Assembly (NCBI GenBank): GCA_020637335.1
Contig: JACJWC010000013.1
Span: 1-64,000 of the forward strand
DNA: 64,000 nucleotides
Direction of reading: 5' to 3'
From: Acidobacteriota bacterium
GTDB taxonomy: Bacteria; Acidobacteriota; Holophagae; Acanthopleuribacterales; Acanthopleuribacteraceae
Each line of letters starts with the position of its first letter. The stretch's first letter is position 1. Below the pieces are notes generated by a model. It did not search any database, was not told where the DNA came from, and worked only from the letters and a program-made list of their open reading frames with translations. Shown piece by piece: positions 54,143-63,394 of the stretch. The position numbers and the translations under genes were made by a program.

Positions 54143-55977
54143 TGTGCGGTATCGCGGGCTTTCGCGGGGAAGGCGACGGGTCGCAGATCGAAAAGATGCT
54201 GGCCAAAATGATCCATCGCGGACCCGACGAAGGCGGATGGCAGCAGGTTGAGCCGGGCCTGTTTCTGGGCATGCGACGTTTGAGTATTTTGGATACACCG
54301 GGCGGGCATCAACCCATGTTTTCGCCTGACCACAAGCATGTCCTGGTCTTTAACGGTGAGATCTACAACCACGAATCGATTCGGCGCCAATTGACCAAGA
54401 ACGGTTTTATCTTCCAATCCGATCACAGTGATACCGAAACCTTATTGAACGGTCTCGTGCATTGGGGGCTAGATGTTTTGCCCAAGTTGAATGGCATGTG
54501 GGCCTTTGCCTGGTGGGATGCAACCAAGCGATGTTTGACTATGTGTCGCGATCGCTTCGGTAAAAAACCGCTGTATTACTGGCATCGGGATCAGGAACTG
54601 GTATTCGGGTCCGAGTTGCAGGTTGTGCGGACCCATCCAGCGGTCGGGACCGATTTGGACCGCGAGGCTTTGGTCCAATATTTTGGGTTTGGGTACATTC
54701 CTGCACCCAAAAGCCTGATTGCGGGTGTGCAGAAACTGCCTGCTGGCCACTTGCTGCAATTTTGGCCCGATTTGGGAACGCTTCAGGTCAAAAGTTATGC
54801 ATTTTTGGATGAATCGGATCGCATTCAACTGAGCGCACCCGAGGCTTGGCCCGATCAGGCCTGTCAACTCCTTGACAGGGCAGTGCAACGCCGCTTCCTC
54901 TCCGATCGGCCCGTTGGTGTTTTTCTCAGTGGAGGATTGGATAGCTCGAGCCTGGTTGCCCTGGCCAGCCGCCAGAATCGCGGACGTCTCAAAACCTTTT
55001 CGATTGGTTTTGACGAGCCCAGCTTTGATGAATCGGCTTATGCCCAGGCGGTGGCCACCCATTTCGGGACCGAACACCATTCTGCCCAATTCAGCTCGCA
55101 AGATGCTTTGCAGGTCACCGCAGATGTGGTGCGGACATTAGACGAGCCGATGGCCGATGCTTCGATCTTGCCCATGTACTGGTTGTGTCAATTGGCTGTC
55201 CAACATGTCACGGTCGCATTGGGCGGCGATGGGGCAGACGAGTGGTTGGGCGGTTACGATCCCTTTCGCGCTTTGCGTTTGGCCCAAGGTTATGCGCGTC
55301 TGGTCCCCCATTGGGCTCATCGCCTGATCCAGAAGAGCGTCGATTTGTTGCCGGTCAGCCATGCCAATATGAGCCTGGATTTTCGGCTTAAACGCACGTT
55401 ACGCGGGTTGGCCCATCCGGCTGAGCGCTGGCTTCCCGTCTGGATGGCGCCGCTTGAACCCAAACAAATCGCAATGTTGACCGGTGCTCAATATGATCCC
55501 TTTGCTTCCGCAGTCCAGCATTGGCACCAAACGCCGGGCGATTTGTTTGAAAAAACGCGGAGTTTCTATCTTCAGTACTACCTGCAGGACGATATTTTGA
55601 CCAAAGTGGATCGCGCGTCCATGCGCCACTCTTTGGAGGTTCGCGCGCCCTTTTTGGATCGGGACTGGGCCGATTTCGTGGGTCAACTCCCACGTCAAGC
55701 CTGGTTTCGGGGCAGTACCTCCAAGAGGATTCTGCGTCAAGCCATGGCCGAGCTCTTGCCTGAGGCGGTGCTCAAGCGTCCCAAAAAAGGTTTTGGCGTG
55801 CCGATCGGGCGCTGGTTTCGCGAAAAAACGCTGCAACTGCCCTTGGATTCCTTGCAAGGCGTGATCGATACCCAGCTAGCTTCTGACCTGCAAAATCGCC
55901 ATCAAAAAGGTCAATCGGATGAGCGTGCCTTTTTGTGGGCGGCCTACCTACTTGGCCATTGGCTCAAACATCGTTAA
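54142..55977 (+). CDS. asnB: asparagine synthase (glutamine-hydrolysing)
   Basis: A 611-residue class-II amidotransferase. The ATG at 54142 is required because Cys2 of MCGIAGF is the glutaminase nucleophile, and AGGAG lies upstream; 11 extra codons before it are rejected. The glutaminase domain fills about 1-205 (with HRGPDEGGW and VFNGEIYNHE). The synthetase domain has the pyrophosphate loop SGGLDSSS (about 258-265). AsnB-like enzymes in glycan operons often amidate uronic acids rather than making free asparagine. Here the glycosyltransferase is its immediate partner, so either role is possible. Confidence 0.92.
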   Translation: MCGIAGFRGEGDGSQIEKMLAKMIHRGPDEGGWQQVEPGLFLGMRRLSILDTPGGHQPMFSPDHKHVLVFNGEIYNHESIRRQLTKNGFIFQSDHSDTETLLNGLVHWGLDVLPKLNGMWAFAWWDATKRCLTMCRDRFGKKPLYYWHRDQELVFGSELQVVRTHPAVGTDLDREALVQYFGFGYIPAPKSLIAGVQKLPAGHLLQFWPDLGTLQVKSYAFLDESDRIQLSAPEAWPDQACQLLDRAVQRRFLSDRPVGVFLSGGLDSSSLVALASRQNRGRLKTFSIGFDEPSFDESAYAQAVATHFGTEHHSAQFSSQDALQVTADVVRTLDEPMADASILPMYWLCQLAVQHVTVALGGDGADEWLGGYDPFRALRLAQGYARLVPHWAHRLIQKSVDLLPVSHANMSLDFRLKRTLRGLAHPAERWLPVWMAPLEPKQIAMLTGAQYDPFASAVQHWHQTPGDLFEKTRSFYLQYYLQDDILTKVDRASMRHSLEVRAPFLDRDWADFVGQLPRQAWFRGSTSKRILRQAMAELLPEAVLKRPKKGFGVPIGRWFREKTLQLPLDSLQGVIDTQLASDLQNRHQKGQSDERAFLWAAYLLGHWLKHR

Positions 55978-56134
55978 GATAAAGAGACCTCCTTAATTTT
56001 GGCAAACCGGGCGCCGAAAAAATGGATTAATAACCCCATTCGTTCCTACGGCGTCTGTGCCAATGGTTCAATTTTTTGGTTTCTGGATAGTCTTGGGAAT
56101 AAACACGATGTGGATTGGAAAGGAAATAGAACCG

Positions 56135-57901
56135 GTGGAGGCTAGTTTAAAATCCCATTTGTCTGCAATCAGTTGGCTGAGGCTGATCTTTTTTTGTGCG
56201 ATGTGCTTAACACTTGTTGGGCAAAACGAAAGCGAAACGAAATCAGCCGAAGCGGAGCATGCGGCACTTTTTACAGAGCAGCGTTATCCTTCGGCCAATA
56301 CCTGTGCGACCTGCCACCCCGACCATTTCCGCGAATGGTCCGTTTCACCGCACGCCTATGCACAGCTCAGTCCCGTGTTTAACGCGATGCAAGGCACCAT
56401 TGTCAAGTTGACCAATGGGACCAATGGCGATTTTTGTATTCGATGCCACACTCCAGTCGGCATGAATATGGGCGAACCGGTTTTTATGTCCAATTTGGAC
56501 CGCCATCCCACTTCGCGCGAAGGGGTTACGTGTATTACCTGCCACCGGGTTTCGGACGCCTATGGCAAGTTGAGCGGGCGTTTGGCCATCAGTCAGGGCG
56601 ACCTGTTTGAACCCGTCGTGGGACCGAGCGGCAATCAGGAACTGGAGCGGGTCATTGAAAGTGGTGAGTATTACGTCAATACGGATCCCAATCGGGCCGG
56701 TCGGGCTATCCATAAGGATGCAAAGCCGTTTTTCCAACTGACTACTTCGGGGTTCTGTGCCACCTGCCACGATGTGAACTTGATCAATGGGTTTCGCCTT
56801 GAGGAAGCCTTCAGCGAATTCAAAACATCGCCTGCTGCCAAAAATGAGACCAGTTGCCAGGACTGTCACATGGGCGTTGCGCCCGGTGAGGCCAAAGGAT
56901 ACGCACAGGGGCCGGCTGCATTGGTTGGCGGTGTTCCAACCCAGACGCGTAAACGAACCAATCACATGTTCATTGGGCCAGACTATTCGGTTATTCATCC
57001 GGCTCTGTTTCCCCACAATACGCGCGCGACCGAAATGGCCACCCTGCGCGAATGGTTGACATTTGACGATGCTGCCGGGTGGGGTAGCGAATCCTTTGAG
57101 GCCAAGGTCGCACCCGGTACCGAATTTCCCGAACGCTGGAAAACCGCTGATGACCGTTTTGAAGCACGCGATGTCATCAACCAAAACAAAGCGCTTTTGG
57201 CCGAGGCCAACCAGGCACGGCTCAAGGTTTTGCAGGCGGGTTACAAATTGGGCGAAGTTCAGGTCAAAAAGGCGAGTCAGGCCGGCCTCTCTTTTTCGGT
57301 GGAAGTAGCCAATGGCACCACTGGTCATGGTGTGCCCACCGGATTTGATGCGGAACGCTTGGTTTTTCTGCGGGTAAAAGTCTATTCGCCGGACGACCAA
57401 CTCATTTTTATTTCGGGCGATTTGGATCCCAATGGCGATGTGCGGGACGAACACAGCCTGTACGTTCATGGCGGGGCTTTGCCTCAGGATCCCTACCTGT
57501 TTACGCTTCAATCCAAGTTCATCACCCGAATGGAGCGCGGCGGGGAACGCGAACAGATTCTGGCCCTGAACGTTTCGCCGGATCCCTTGCCCTTTTTACG
57601 GCCTTCCACCAACTCGACCATCCTGACAGGACGGCCGGGCGCTGTGCGCAAACACAAACAAGGCATTGCTCCGGGCGACGCGCGTTTCCCCGAATATGAA
57701 GTGAAGAAACGCGACATGCGCGGGTCCGGCACTTACCGCATCCAAGTTGAGCTGATAGCTGGAATGATCCCAGTTAATCTGATTTCCGCGATTCAGGGTG
57801 TTGGCTTTGATTATGGTTTAAGCCCTCGCCAAATTGCCGATCGGGTGGTTGCTGGCCACCTGACGATTGCCAGTCGGGAAGTGACTTTTGATGTGCCGTA
57901 G
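56135..57901 (+). CDS. pentahaem cytochrome c (c554-like)
   Basis: A 588-residue exported multihaem cytochrome. The GTG at 56135 is preferred because AAGGAA lies 8 bases upstream; an ATG at 56108 and one at 56057 are alternatives. A signal or anchor helix (WLRLIFFCAMCLTLVG) precedes five CxxCH haem sites: Cys57 (CATCH), Cys101 (CIRCH), Cys133 (CITCH), Cys208 (CATCH) and Cys241 (CQDCH). The cytochrome c554-type fold is suggested by HPTSREGVTCITCHRV. The C-terminal half (about 250-588) is haem-free and includes VEVANGTTGHGVPTGFD and GDLDPNGDVRD, a beta-rich domain seen in related cytochromes. It opens a tight five-gene electron-transfer operon. Confidence 0.88.
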   Translation: MEASLKSHLSAISWLRLIFFCAMCLTLVGQNESETKSAEAEHAALFTEQRYPSANTCATCHPDHFREWSVSPHAYAQLSPVFNAMQGTIVKLTNGTNGDFCIRCHTPVGMNMGEPVFMSNLDRHPTSREGVTCITCHRVSDAYGKLSGRLAISQGDLFEPVVGPSGNQELERVIESGEYYVNTDPNRAGRAIHKDAKPFFQLTTSGFCATCHDVNLINGFRLEEAFSEFKTSPAAKNETSCQDCHMGVAPGEAKGYAQGPAALVGGVPTQTRKRTNHMFIGPDYSVIHPALFPHNTRATEMATLREWLTFDDAAGWGSESFEAKVAPGTEFPERWKTADDRFEARDVINQNKALLAEANQARLKVLQAGYKLGEVQVKKASQAGLSFSVEVANGTTGHGVPTGFDAERLVFLRVKVYSPDDQLIFISGDLDPNGDVRDEHSLYVHGGALPQDPYLFTLQSKFITRMERGGEREQILALNVSPDPLPFLRPSTNSTILTGRPGAVRKHKQGIAPGDARFPEYEVKKRDMRGSGTYRIQVELIAGMIPVNLISAIQGVGFDYGLSPRQIADRVVAGHLTIASREVTFDVP

Positions 57902-59240
57902 CGGGTTATTGTTGCTGGCTCTTTTGGCGCCGTTGCGAGCCCAACAGCATGGCGAAGGTGAGGATCCGTTTCGCCTGAGCGACGCGCCAATCCCTTTGAC
58001 TCAAAGCATGCCCGCACGTCCTATTCCGCCCCTGGAATGGGGTGAACCATTTAAGGGCACGGGGCCCATCCGGCCTGGCTACCGCCTGCCTTCGGGCGCG
58101 GTTTGGCAACCGCAATTTATCCTGTTTGGTGCAGCGCGGTTTGGCCTGTTGAGCAGCGAAACCGCACAAGGTCGGGTCGATGAATGGGCCAATCGACTGG
58201 ATGTGTTTGGTAACCTCCAATTGACCGGTTCGGAACGGATTGTAGTGGGCCTTCGCAATTTGGATCAGGCTGGCACGTTTAGTGGCTACGTCTTTAATAG
58301 CGAAGTGCCCAGCCTGGATGAAGGTAACCAGGATGGCTTAAATGCCGATCTGCAAACTTTATTTTTTGAAGGCGATTTTGGTGAACTCTTTCCCAACTTG
58401 AGTCCGCGCGATTTTCGCCCCACCGACTGGGGCTTTGCGTTAGGGCGCCAAAACCTGTTTTTTCAGGAAGGTTTACTGGTAGATGATGTGGTCGATGGGA
58501 TTGGTATCACCCGCAACTCATTACAGCCCAAAGGGACCAGTAATCTGCGCCTGACCTTCTTTTATGGTTGGGGCAATATCGATCGGCCGGCCTCGGGTTC
58601 AGCAGAAAATTTATTGGCCGTCTTTAGCAGCATGGACACCAAACGGGTGACCTACGACTGTGATCTGACCTTCACCCAGGGCAAAAACGGCCAGACGGAC
58701 CAGTGGGGATTTGGCCTGAGTGCGACTCGCCGCTTTATTGGTTGGAACTCTTCTGCACGGCTCCTGCTCTCCAAACAGGAGGACGATTCGGCTGGGGGAT
58801 TGGCTCTGCACGAAGCGTCACGTACCCTGCATCACAGTGAGGATCTGCTCTACTTCAACGTGTATTGGGCTTGGAACACTTTTCGAACGAGCAGTTTGGG
58901 TGCCGGTCGTGGCGGGCCGCTGAAACGGGTCGGTATTTCTTTTGCCGGCGCCGGTCTGGGCCATTACGGATCCGCCCTATCGTCATCCGCGCAAGATACC
59001 TTTGGCTTTGCCGCAGGTCGCCAATGGTTCCTGGCCGGAACGCGGCGCCAGTTCATTGGTGAAGCCGCAGCCCGCTTTGCCGATTCGGAACTCAATAAAG
59101 ATGCTTATGCCGCCACAGGTCGCTACCAAATGGCGCTGGGTCGGCGTTACATTCTAGCTGGGGAAGCATCCGTCATTTACACCGAAGGTGCTGAGCAAAT
59201 GGAGGTCAATGGGCGCGTAGAAGGGCAGGTGCGCTTTTGA
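57891..59240 (+). CDS. probable outer-membrane porin of the electron-conduit operon
   Basis: A 449-residue exported protein with a signal peptide (MCRSGLLLLALLAPLRAQQ). From residue about 60 it shows alternating strands typical of a beta-barrel, such as FILFGAARFGLLSSE, RIVVGLRNLDQAG and GFALGRQNLFFQEGLLVDDVVDG, the last resembling alginate-export-type porins. The final strand VNGRVEGQVRF ends in Phe, the usual outer-membrane insertion signal. The length suits 16-18 strands, shorter than MtrB-type barrels (about 28 strands). No haem motif is present. The start overlaps the upstream cytochrome gene by 11 bases. Its position between two multihaem cytochrome genes suggests it houses or contacts one. 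Confidence 0.75.
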   Translation: MCRSGLLLLALLAPLRAQQHGEGEDPFRLSDAPIPLTQSMPARPIPPLEWGEPFKGTGPIRPGYRLPSGAVWQPQFILFGAARFGLLSSETAQGRVDEWANRLDVFGNLQLTGSERIVVGLRNLDQAGTFSGYVFNSEVPSLDEGNQDGLNADLQTLFFEGDFGELFPNLSPRDFRPTDWGFALGRQNLFFQEGLLVDDVVDGIGITRNSLQPKGTSNLRLTFFYGWGNIDRPASGSAENLLAVFSSMDTKRVTYDCDLTFTQGKNGQTDQWGFGLSATRRFIGWNSSARLLLSKQEDDSAGGLALHEASRTLHHSEDLLYFNVYWAWNTFRTSSLGAGRGGPLKRVGISFAGAGLGHYGSALSSSAQDTFGFAAGRQWFLAGTRRQFIGEAAARFADSELNKDAYAATGRYQMALGRRYILAGEASVIYTEGAEQMEVNGRVEGQVRF

Positions 59241-61750
59241 AGGCCCTGATCTTTTTGCTTCTGCTGAACCCGCTTGTATGGGCTCAGGATAATGCGCGTT
59301 TCAGCTTGGAGGATCCGGCCAAAATTGTGGCCGAAGAGTTCAGTAAAACACCGTGCCGCGAATGCCATGTATCCGAATTTGAAGTCTGGGAAAAAACAGG
59401 TCATGCGCGCAGTTTTTGGGAATTGCACCGCAAAGCACCGGCCATGGAAATCGCTCAGAAAATGGGCGTTTCCTTGATTAAGCGGGATAGTCCTTGTCTC
59501 AAATGCCATTACACGATCAATGATTTGGAGCCGCCAGTGCGCGCAATCAGTGGTGTGTCCTGCGAGTCCTGTCATGGCGCGGCCCTGGATTGGGTTCAGG
59601 TTCACGCCGATTATGGGACGCCCGGTGCCGACCCAAAATTGGAAATGCCAGAACATCGCGAACAGCGAATTCAGACCAGCCTTGATGCGGGCATGCGACG
59701 CGGCGATGATTTTTATGCTCTGGCCCTTCGTTGTTTGGAGTGCCATAGTGTGCCGGATGCCGAATTGGTCAATCGCGGCGGTCATAGTACCGGAACCCGC
59801 AATTTTGATTTTCTCGAGATGTCCCAAGGCGCGATTCGCCACAATTTTCTGCAGAGTTTCCTGGAGGGTGACGGACGGACCAATGCGGAAGCCGAACCAG
59901 ACGAACAGCGTCGCATGTTTGTGCTCGGAAGGGTTGCGGCCCTGGAAATTGCCTTGCGCAATCTGGCCCAATCCAACCAGGAGGTCTATGGCCAGGCCCA
60001 ACTTCGCTTTTTGCGTGAGTCGCGTCGAAAGTTGCAATCGGTTCAGGACCGGCTCCAATTGGGTCATTTTCAAAAAATGTTAACCAGTACGGCCGATGTA
60101 ACGGTAAGAACAGATAAGGTCACGTTGCTCGAAAAAGCCAAAAACATTGGCGATTGGGCCATGGCTCTGGAAAAGGAATCCCTGTCTGCGGATTGGTCGG
60201 CGCTTGACGGCTTGATTCAAGGAACAGATTCAGAGGCAGAATCGGCGCCCGAAACACCGATTGGCCCGGACCCGGCCCACTCAACCTTTGCGACCTTGGG
60301 GCCCGGCCAGTGTGTGAGTTGTCACGGCGACCAAAATCGCTGGTGGATAAGTGATCCACACGGTCAATCTGTCGACCCGTTTTTTGAGGCCAGCGAGCGG
60401 GTCCAGGAGATTACGGCCCGTTATGGTTTGGCCAGTCAGGATTGGTTGCGCGGCGACTCACCGTGTATGGCCTGTCATGGCAGCGTGATCACGGGCCGCG
60501 AGAAGCGCGAAGTTCAGGATGGGGTCGGTTGTGAGAGCTGTCATGGGCCAGGCAGTGGTTATTTGGATCCGCACCAGGAAGGCGAGAAGGGTACAGGCGA
60601 TCGCCGTAGCGGCTACATCGCGGCCTTGACCTTGGGGTTGCATCCCTTGCGTCAGGCGGAGACCCGCGCAGCAACCTGTGCGAGTTGCCATTACATCCAG
60701 GATGAGAAACTTTTGGCTTCCGGTCATCGTTCTGGCGAAAAATTCGCGATTCAAACCGCTTTAGACAAGATCAAACACTGGCCGGAACCGCTTGATTTTA
60801 CTGCCGATGCGGCTGCGTATACGGCGATAAGCCAAGCCAAAGGCCCAGTCCCGCAAGTGGAAGTGGCCGACCTTCCGGCACCCGTATCCGCCTCCCTTAG
60901 CACAATGCCAGAACCCGCACGAAACGAGGCTGGACCCAGCCCTGAAACTGCCGTAGGAAAGCTGCCGGGCGAGGTCCTGAGCCATGTTCGACCGAATCCC
61001 AAACACCCTGTGATTGGACCGGACCGCTGCGTTTCGTGCCATGAACCGCAAGCGCAGTGGTGGGGCCGCGATGTGCATTACCGCAGTCTTGACCCATTTT
61101 TTGATCAAAATGAAAAGAACCAGAAAATTGCTGCGAAATACGGGATTGAGCAACGCGATTGGCTGCGCGGTACGCATGTGTGTATGGATTGCCACGGCAC
61201 CGTGATAAGCGGACGCGAGTCGCGCAATGCCAGTCAGGGCGTGGGCTGCGAAGCGTGTCACGGGCCCGGTGGCGATTATCTCGAACCGCATCAGGAGGGC
61301 AAAAAGGCTGATGGGGTGCCGCGCCCGGGCTTTACTCAATCCCTGCCCTTGGGCCTGAACCCGCTTCAGGAAATTGATGCTCGGGCGGAAGCGTGTATGA
61401 GTTGCCACAAAATTCCCGATGCCCGTTTGGTTGAAGCGGGTCATCCGGATGGTTTGCGTTTTGATTTTGCGGCTGGCGTTAAACAAATTCGCCATTGGGA
61501 TAATCCCCTCGAAGATTCGGCTGTCCTTTCGGCAACCTATGCCCGAGTTTCCGGGATTTCACCTGAGCAAGCACAGGCTTCACGGGCGGCTGCAGCTGTG
61601 GTACCCGAAGTCCAAACCACCACCGACACGCCTGTTGAACTCAATGACCTTCCGCCCTTAGATCCCAATACCGATTCCGCCACCCTCCTGAAACAGATTC
61701 AACAGCGGCTGGAACGCATCCGCAGCGCCGTTCAAAAGAGGTCCCAATGA
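59237..61750 (+). CDS. dodecahaem cytochrome c built of three tetrahaem modules
   Basis: An 837-residue periplasmic or surface cytochrome with a signal peptide (MKALIFLLLLNPLVWAQ) and a TTG start overlapping the porin stop (TTGA). There are twelve CxxCH motifs in three clusters of four. Cluster 1: Cys40, 87, 109, 166. Cluster 2: Cys359, 410, 432, 481. Cluster 3: Cys598, 649, 671, 720. Spacing within clusters 2 and 3 is nearly identical (51, 22, 49 residues), and both carry WW, DWLRG, CHG-V-I-GRE, GCE-CHGPG and PHQEG in the same order, so they are recent duplicates; cluster 1 is more diverged. Charged helical linkers (about 215-345, 515-590) join the modules. This is a classic long-range electron wire. 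Confidence 0.9.
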   Translation: MKALIFLLLLNPLVWAQDNARFSLEDPAKIVAEEFSKTPCRECHVSEFEVWEKTGHARSFWELHRKAPAMEIAQKMGVSLIKRDSPCLKCHYTINDLEPPVRAISGVSCESCHGAALDWVQVHADYGTPGADPKLEMPEHREQRIQTSLDAGMRRGDDFYALALRCLECHSVPDAELVNRGGHSTGTRNFDFLEMSQGAIRHNFLQSFLEGDGRTNAEAEPDEQRRMFVLGRVAALEIALRNLAQSNQEVYGQAQLRFLRESRRKLQSVQDRLQLGHFQKMLTSTADVTVRTDKVTLLEKAKNIGDWAMALEKESLSADWSALDGLIQGTDSEAESAPETPIGPDPAHSTFATLGPGQCVSCHGDQNRWWISDPHGQSVDPFFEASERVQEITARYGLASQDWLRGDSPCMACHGSVITGREKREVQDGVGCESCHGPGSGYLDPHQEGEKGTGDRRSGYIAALTLGLHPLRQAETRAATCASCHYIQDEKLLASGHRSGEKFAIQTALDKIKHWPEPLDFTADAAAYTAISQAKGPVPQVEVADLPAPVSASLSTMPEPARNEAGPSPETAVGKLPGEVLSHVRPNPKHPVIGPDRCVSCHEPQAQWWGRDVHYRSLDPFFDQNEKNQKIAAKYGIEQRDWLRGTHVCMDCHGTVISGRESRNASQGVGCEACHGPGGDYLEPHQEGKKADGVPRPGFTQSLPLGLNPLQEIDARAEACMSCHKIPDARLVEAGHPDGLRFDFAAGVKQIRHWDNPLEDSAVLSATYARVSGISPEQAQASRAAAAVVPEVQTTTDTPVELNDLPPLDPNTDSATLLKQIQQRLERIRSAVQKRSQ

Positions 61751-63393
61751 GTGAAAACGAACATGTGGAAACCGAACAGCCAGGAAAGACCATGCTCAAA
61801 CGCATGGAACAGTACCGTGACCGCTGGTCGTCCTATGGCAACCAAACGGGGATCCAAGAGCTGTCAGAAGGTTTGACCATTGAGCAACTGCAAAAACTGG
61901 AGTTATTTGATGGCATTGGGCCTAATTTCCTAGAGAAAATGTTGCCGGACATCAGTTTGGCCCTGTGGCGGCCTAATTCGGTGCTTTTTGAAGAAGGCTC
62001 CTACATCGATTTGGCGTTTTACGTGGTGAAGGGTGAAGTCGAAGTTTCCACCCAACGCAATCCGGTTCACGCCAATGCGCCACTCTTTGATTCCACCTTG
62101 CGCTCGATGGACGTGCGTGCGCCTGAAGCCGGCCAGGGAACCGTGGTTTTGAAACGCAAACAGCTCGGGCTAGAATTTAGCGGTGAACGCAGCATCACTT
62201 TTTTGGCCAGCATGGACATGGACCTACCCAAAGGCAGCGCGGTTCGTCTGGGACCGGGCGAATTTTTTGGCGAAATTGGCGCCTTAAGTGGCTGGCCGCA
62301 ATCCGTAACTGCCGTGACCCAAAGTGAGTGCATTCTGATCCAAATCCGTTTGCCTGCCTTGCGCATCCTCAAGAGCAAGGCGCCATCGGTCAAGGCAAAG
62401 TTGGATGAACGCTATAAACAACGGACCTTGACCCACCACCTGCAAAATACGCCGCTGTTCAGCAGTTTGAGCGATCGTGATGTCAAACGCCTGATCGATT
62501 CCGTTGAGCTGGTTTCATGCGAACCGGGCCAAAAGATTGTGGGTTTTGGTGATCCACTTGAGGCTTTGTACTTGGTGCGATCCGGTTTTGTCAAATTGAC
62601 GCAACCCTTTGGTTCAGGCGAGTTATTGGTTTCCTACCTGTCCAAGGGCATGAGTTTTGGGGAAGTGGAGTTGTTGGTCCACGAGAAAGGGCCCTGGACG
62701 GCGTCGGCCTACTCGGTCGAATATGCAGAACTGGTCAAGATTCCGCTCAACGTTTTGGACCATTTACTCAGTTACCAACCCGTATTGGAGGACAAGCTCT
62801 GGCGCACGAGTGCGATCAGGGTCCGCGAGGCCGGATACAGTCAACGCAACGTCTTGATGCCCGAATTCCGGCAATTGGCCTTGGATTCTGGTTTGGTACA
62901 GGGCACGAGTATTTTGGCCATTGATCTGAACCGCTGCACCCGCTGTGATGATTGCGTTACAGCCTGTGCGTCTACCCATGGTGGACGGCCCCGTTTCATT
63001 CGCGAAGGAAATAAGGTTCAAAACTGGTTGATCCCCAAATCCTGTTATCACTGCCTGGATCCCGTCTGCCTGGTCGGGTGTCCAACCGGATCGATCCATC
63101 GCGGTGGCGCAGCCGAAGTCATCGAGATCCAAGACGATTTGTGTATTGGCTGCGGCGCCTGTGCGCGCAACTGCCCTTACGATGCGATCGTCATGCACGG
63201 CGATGGCGAGAAGTGGCCAGATGACATGATCCCAACTGGGTTACGCGGGAAGGATCGCTTGATTGCCAGCAAATGCGATTTGTGCAGCCAGGCGGGCCAC
63301 GAGCCTGCTTGTGTCAGTCAATGCCCACAGGGCTGCGCGACTCGGGTGGAAAGTGTGGAAGCCTTCCAAACGCTTCTGTTTAAAGAGGATTAA
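61747..63393 (+). CDS. fusion of two cyclic-nucleotide-type domains to a four-cluster 4Fe-4S protein
   Basis: A 548-residue soluble protein without signal peptide. Two Crp-type ligand-binding domains lie at about 50-220 (with an inserted loop around 105-150) and 230-345. Their phosphate-binding cassettes read GEFFGEIGALSGWPQSVTA and GMSFGEVELLVHEKGPWTA; the canonical Arg is replaced in both, so cAMP binding is doubtful. No helix-turn-helix follows. Residues 390-530 form a ferredoxin-like region with sixteen cluster cysteines: 397/400/403/407, 433/436/441/445, 466/469/472/476 and 510/513/522/526, the HybA/NrfC/DmsB pattern. The ATG overlaps the cytochrome stop by 4 bases. It probably passes electrons between a membrane partner and another donor under ligand control. 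Confidence 0.88.
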   Translation: MSENEHVETEQPGKTMLKRMEQYRDRWSSYGNQTGIQELSEGLTIEQLQKLELFDGIGPNFLEKMLPDISLALWRPNSVLFEEGSYIDLAFYVVKGEVEVSTQRNPVHANAPLFDSTLRSMDVRAPEAGQGTVVLKRKQLGLEFSGERSITFLASMDMDLPKGSAVRLGPGEFFGEIGALSGWPQSVTAVTQSECILIQIRLPALRILKSKAPSVKAKLDERYKQRTLTHHLQNTPLFSSLSDRDVKRLIDSVELVSCEPGQKIVGFGDPLEALYLVRSGFVKLTQPFGSGELLVSYLSKGMSFGEVELLVHEKGPWTASAYSVEYAELVKIPLNVLDHLLSYQPVLEDKLWRTSAIRVREAGYSQRNVLMPEFRQLALDSGLVQGTSILAIDLNRCTRCDDCVTACASTHGGRPRFIREGNKVQNWLIPKSCYHCLDPVCLVGCPTGSIHRGGAAEVIEIQDDLCIGCGACARNCPYDAIVMHGDGEKWPDDMIPTGLRGKDRLIASKCDLCSQAGHEPACVSQCPQGCATRVESVEAFQTLLFKED

Positions 63394-63394
63394 C

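Noticed and set aside
54469..55101. 210-codon minus-strand frame within asnB
   Set aside because: The plus-strand pyrophosphate loop and Cys2 start make asnB certain; the antisense frame has no support.
56345..57511. 388-codon open frame on the minus strand opposite the pentahaem cytochrome
   Set aside because: The plus strand carries five CxxCH motifs and an overlapped operon; the antisense translation has no recognisable motif and is a composition shadow.
59177..60073. 298-codon antisense frame over the dodecahaem gene
   Set aside because: Same reason: the plus-strand haem motifs are unambiguous and the antisense frame lacks a ribosome site or family likeness.
60761..61495. 244-codon antisense frame over the third haem module
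   Set aside because: Shadow of the cytochrome gene; no independent support.
61747..63393. Crp/Fnr-type transcription factor
   Set aside because: Two Crp-type folds are present but no helix-turn-helix follows; the C-terminus is a four-cluster ferredoxin.
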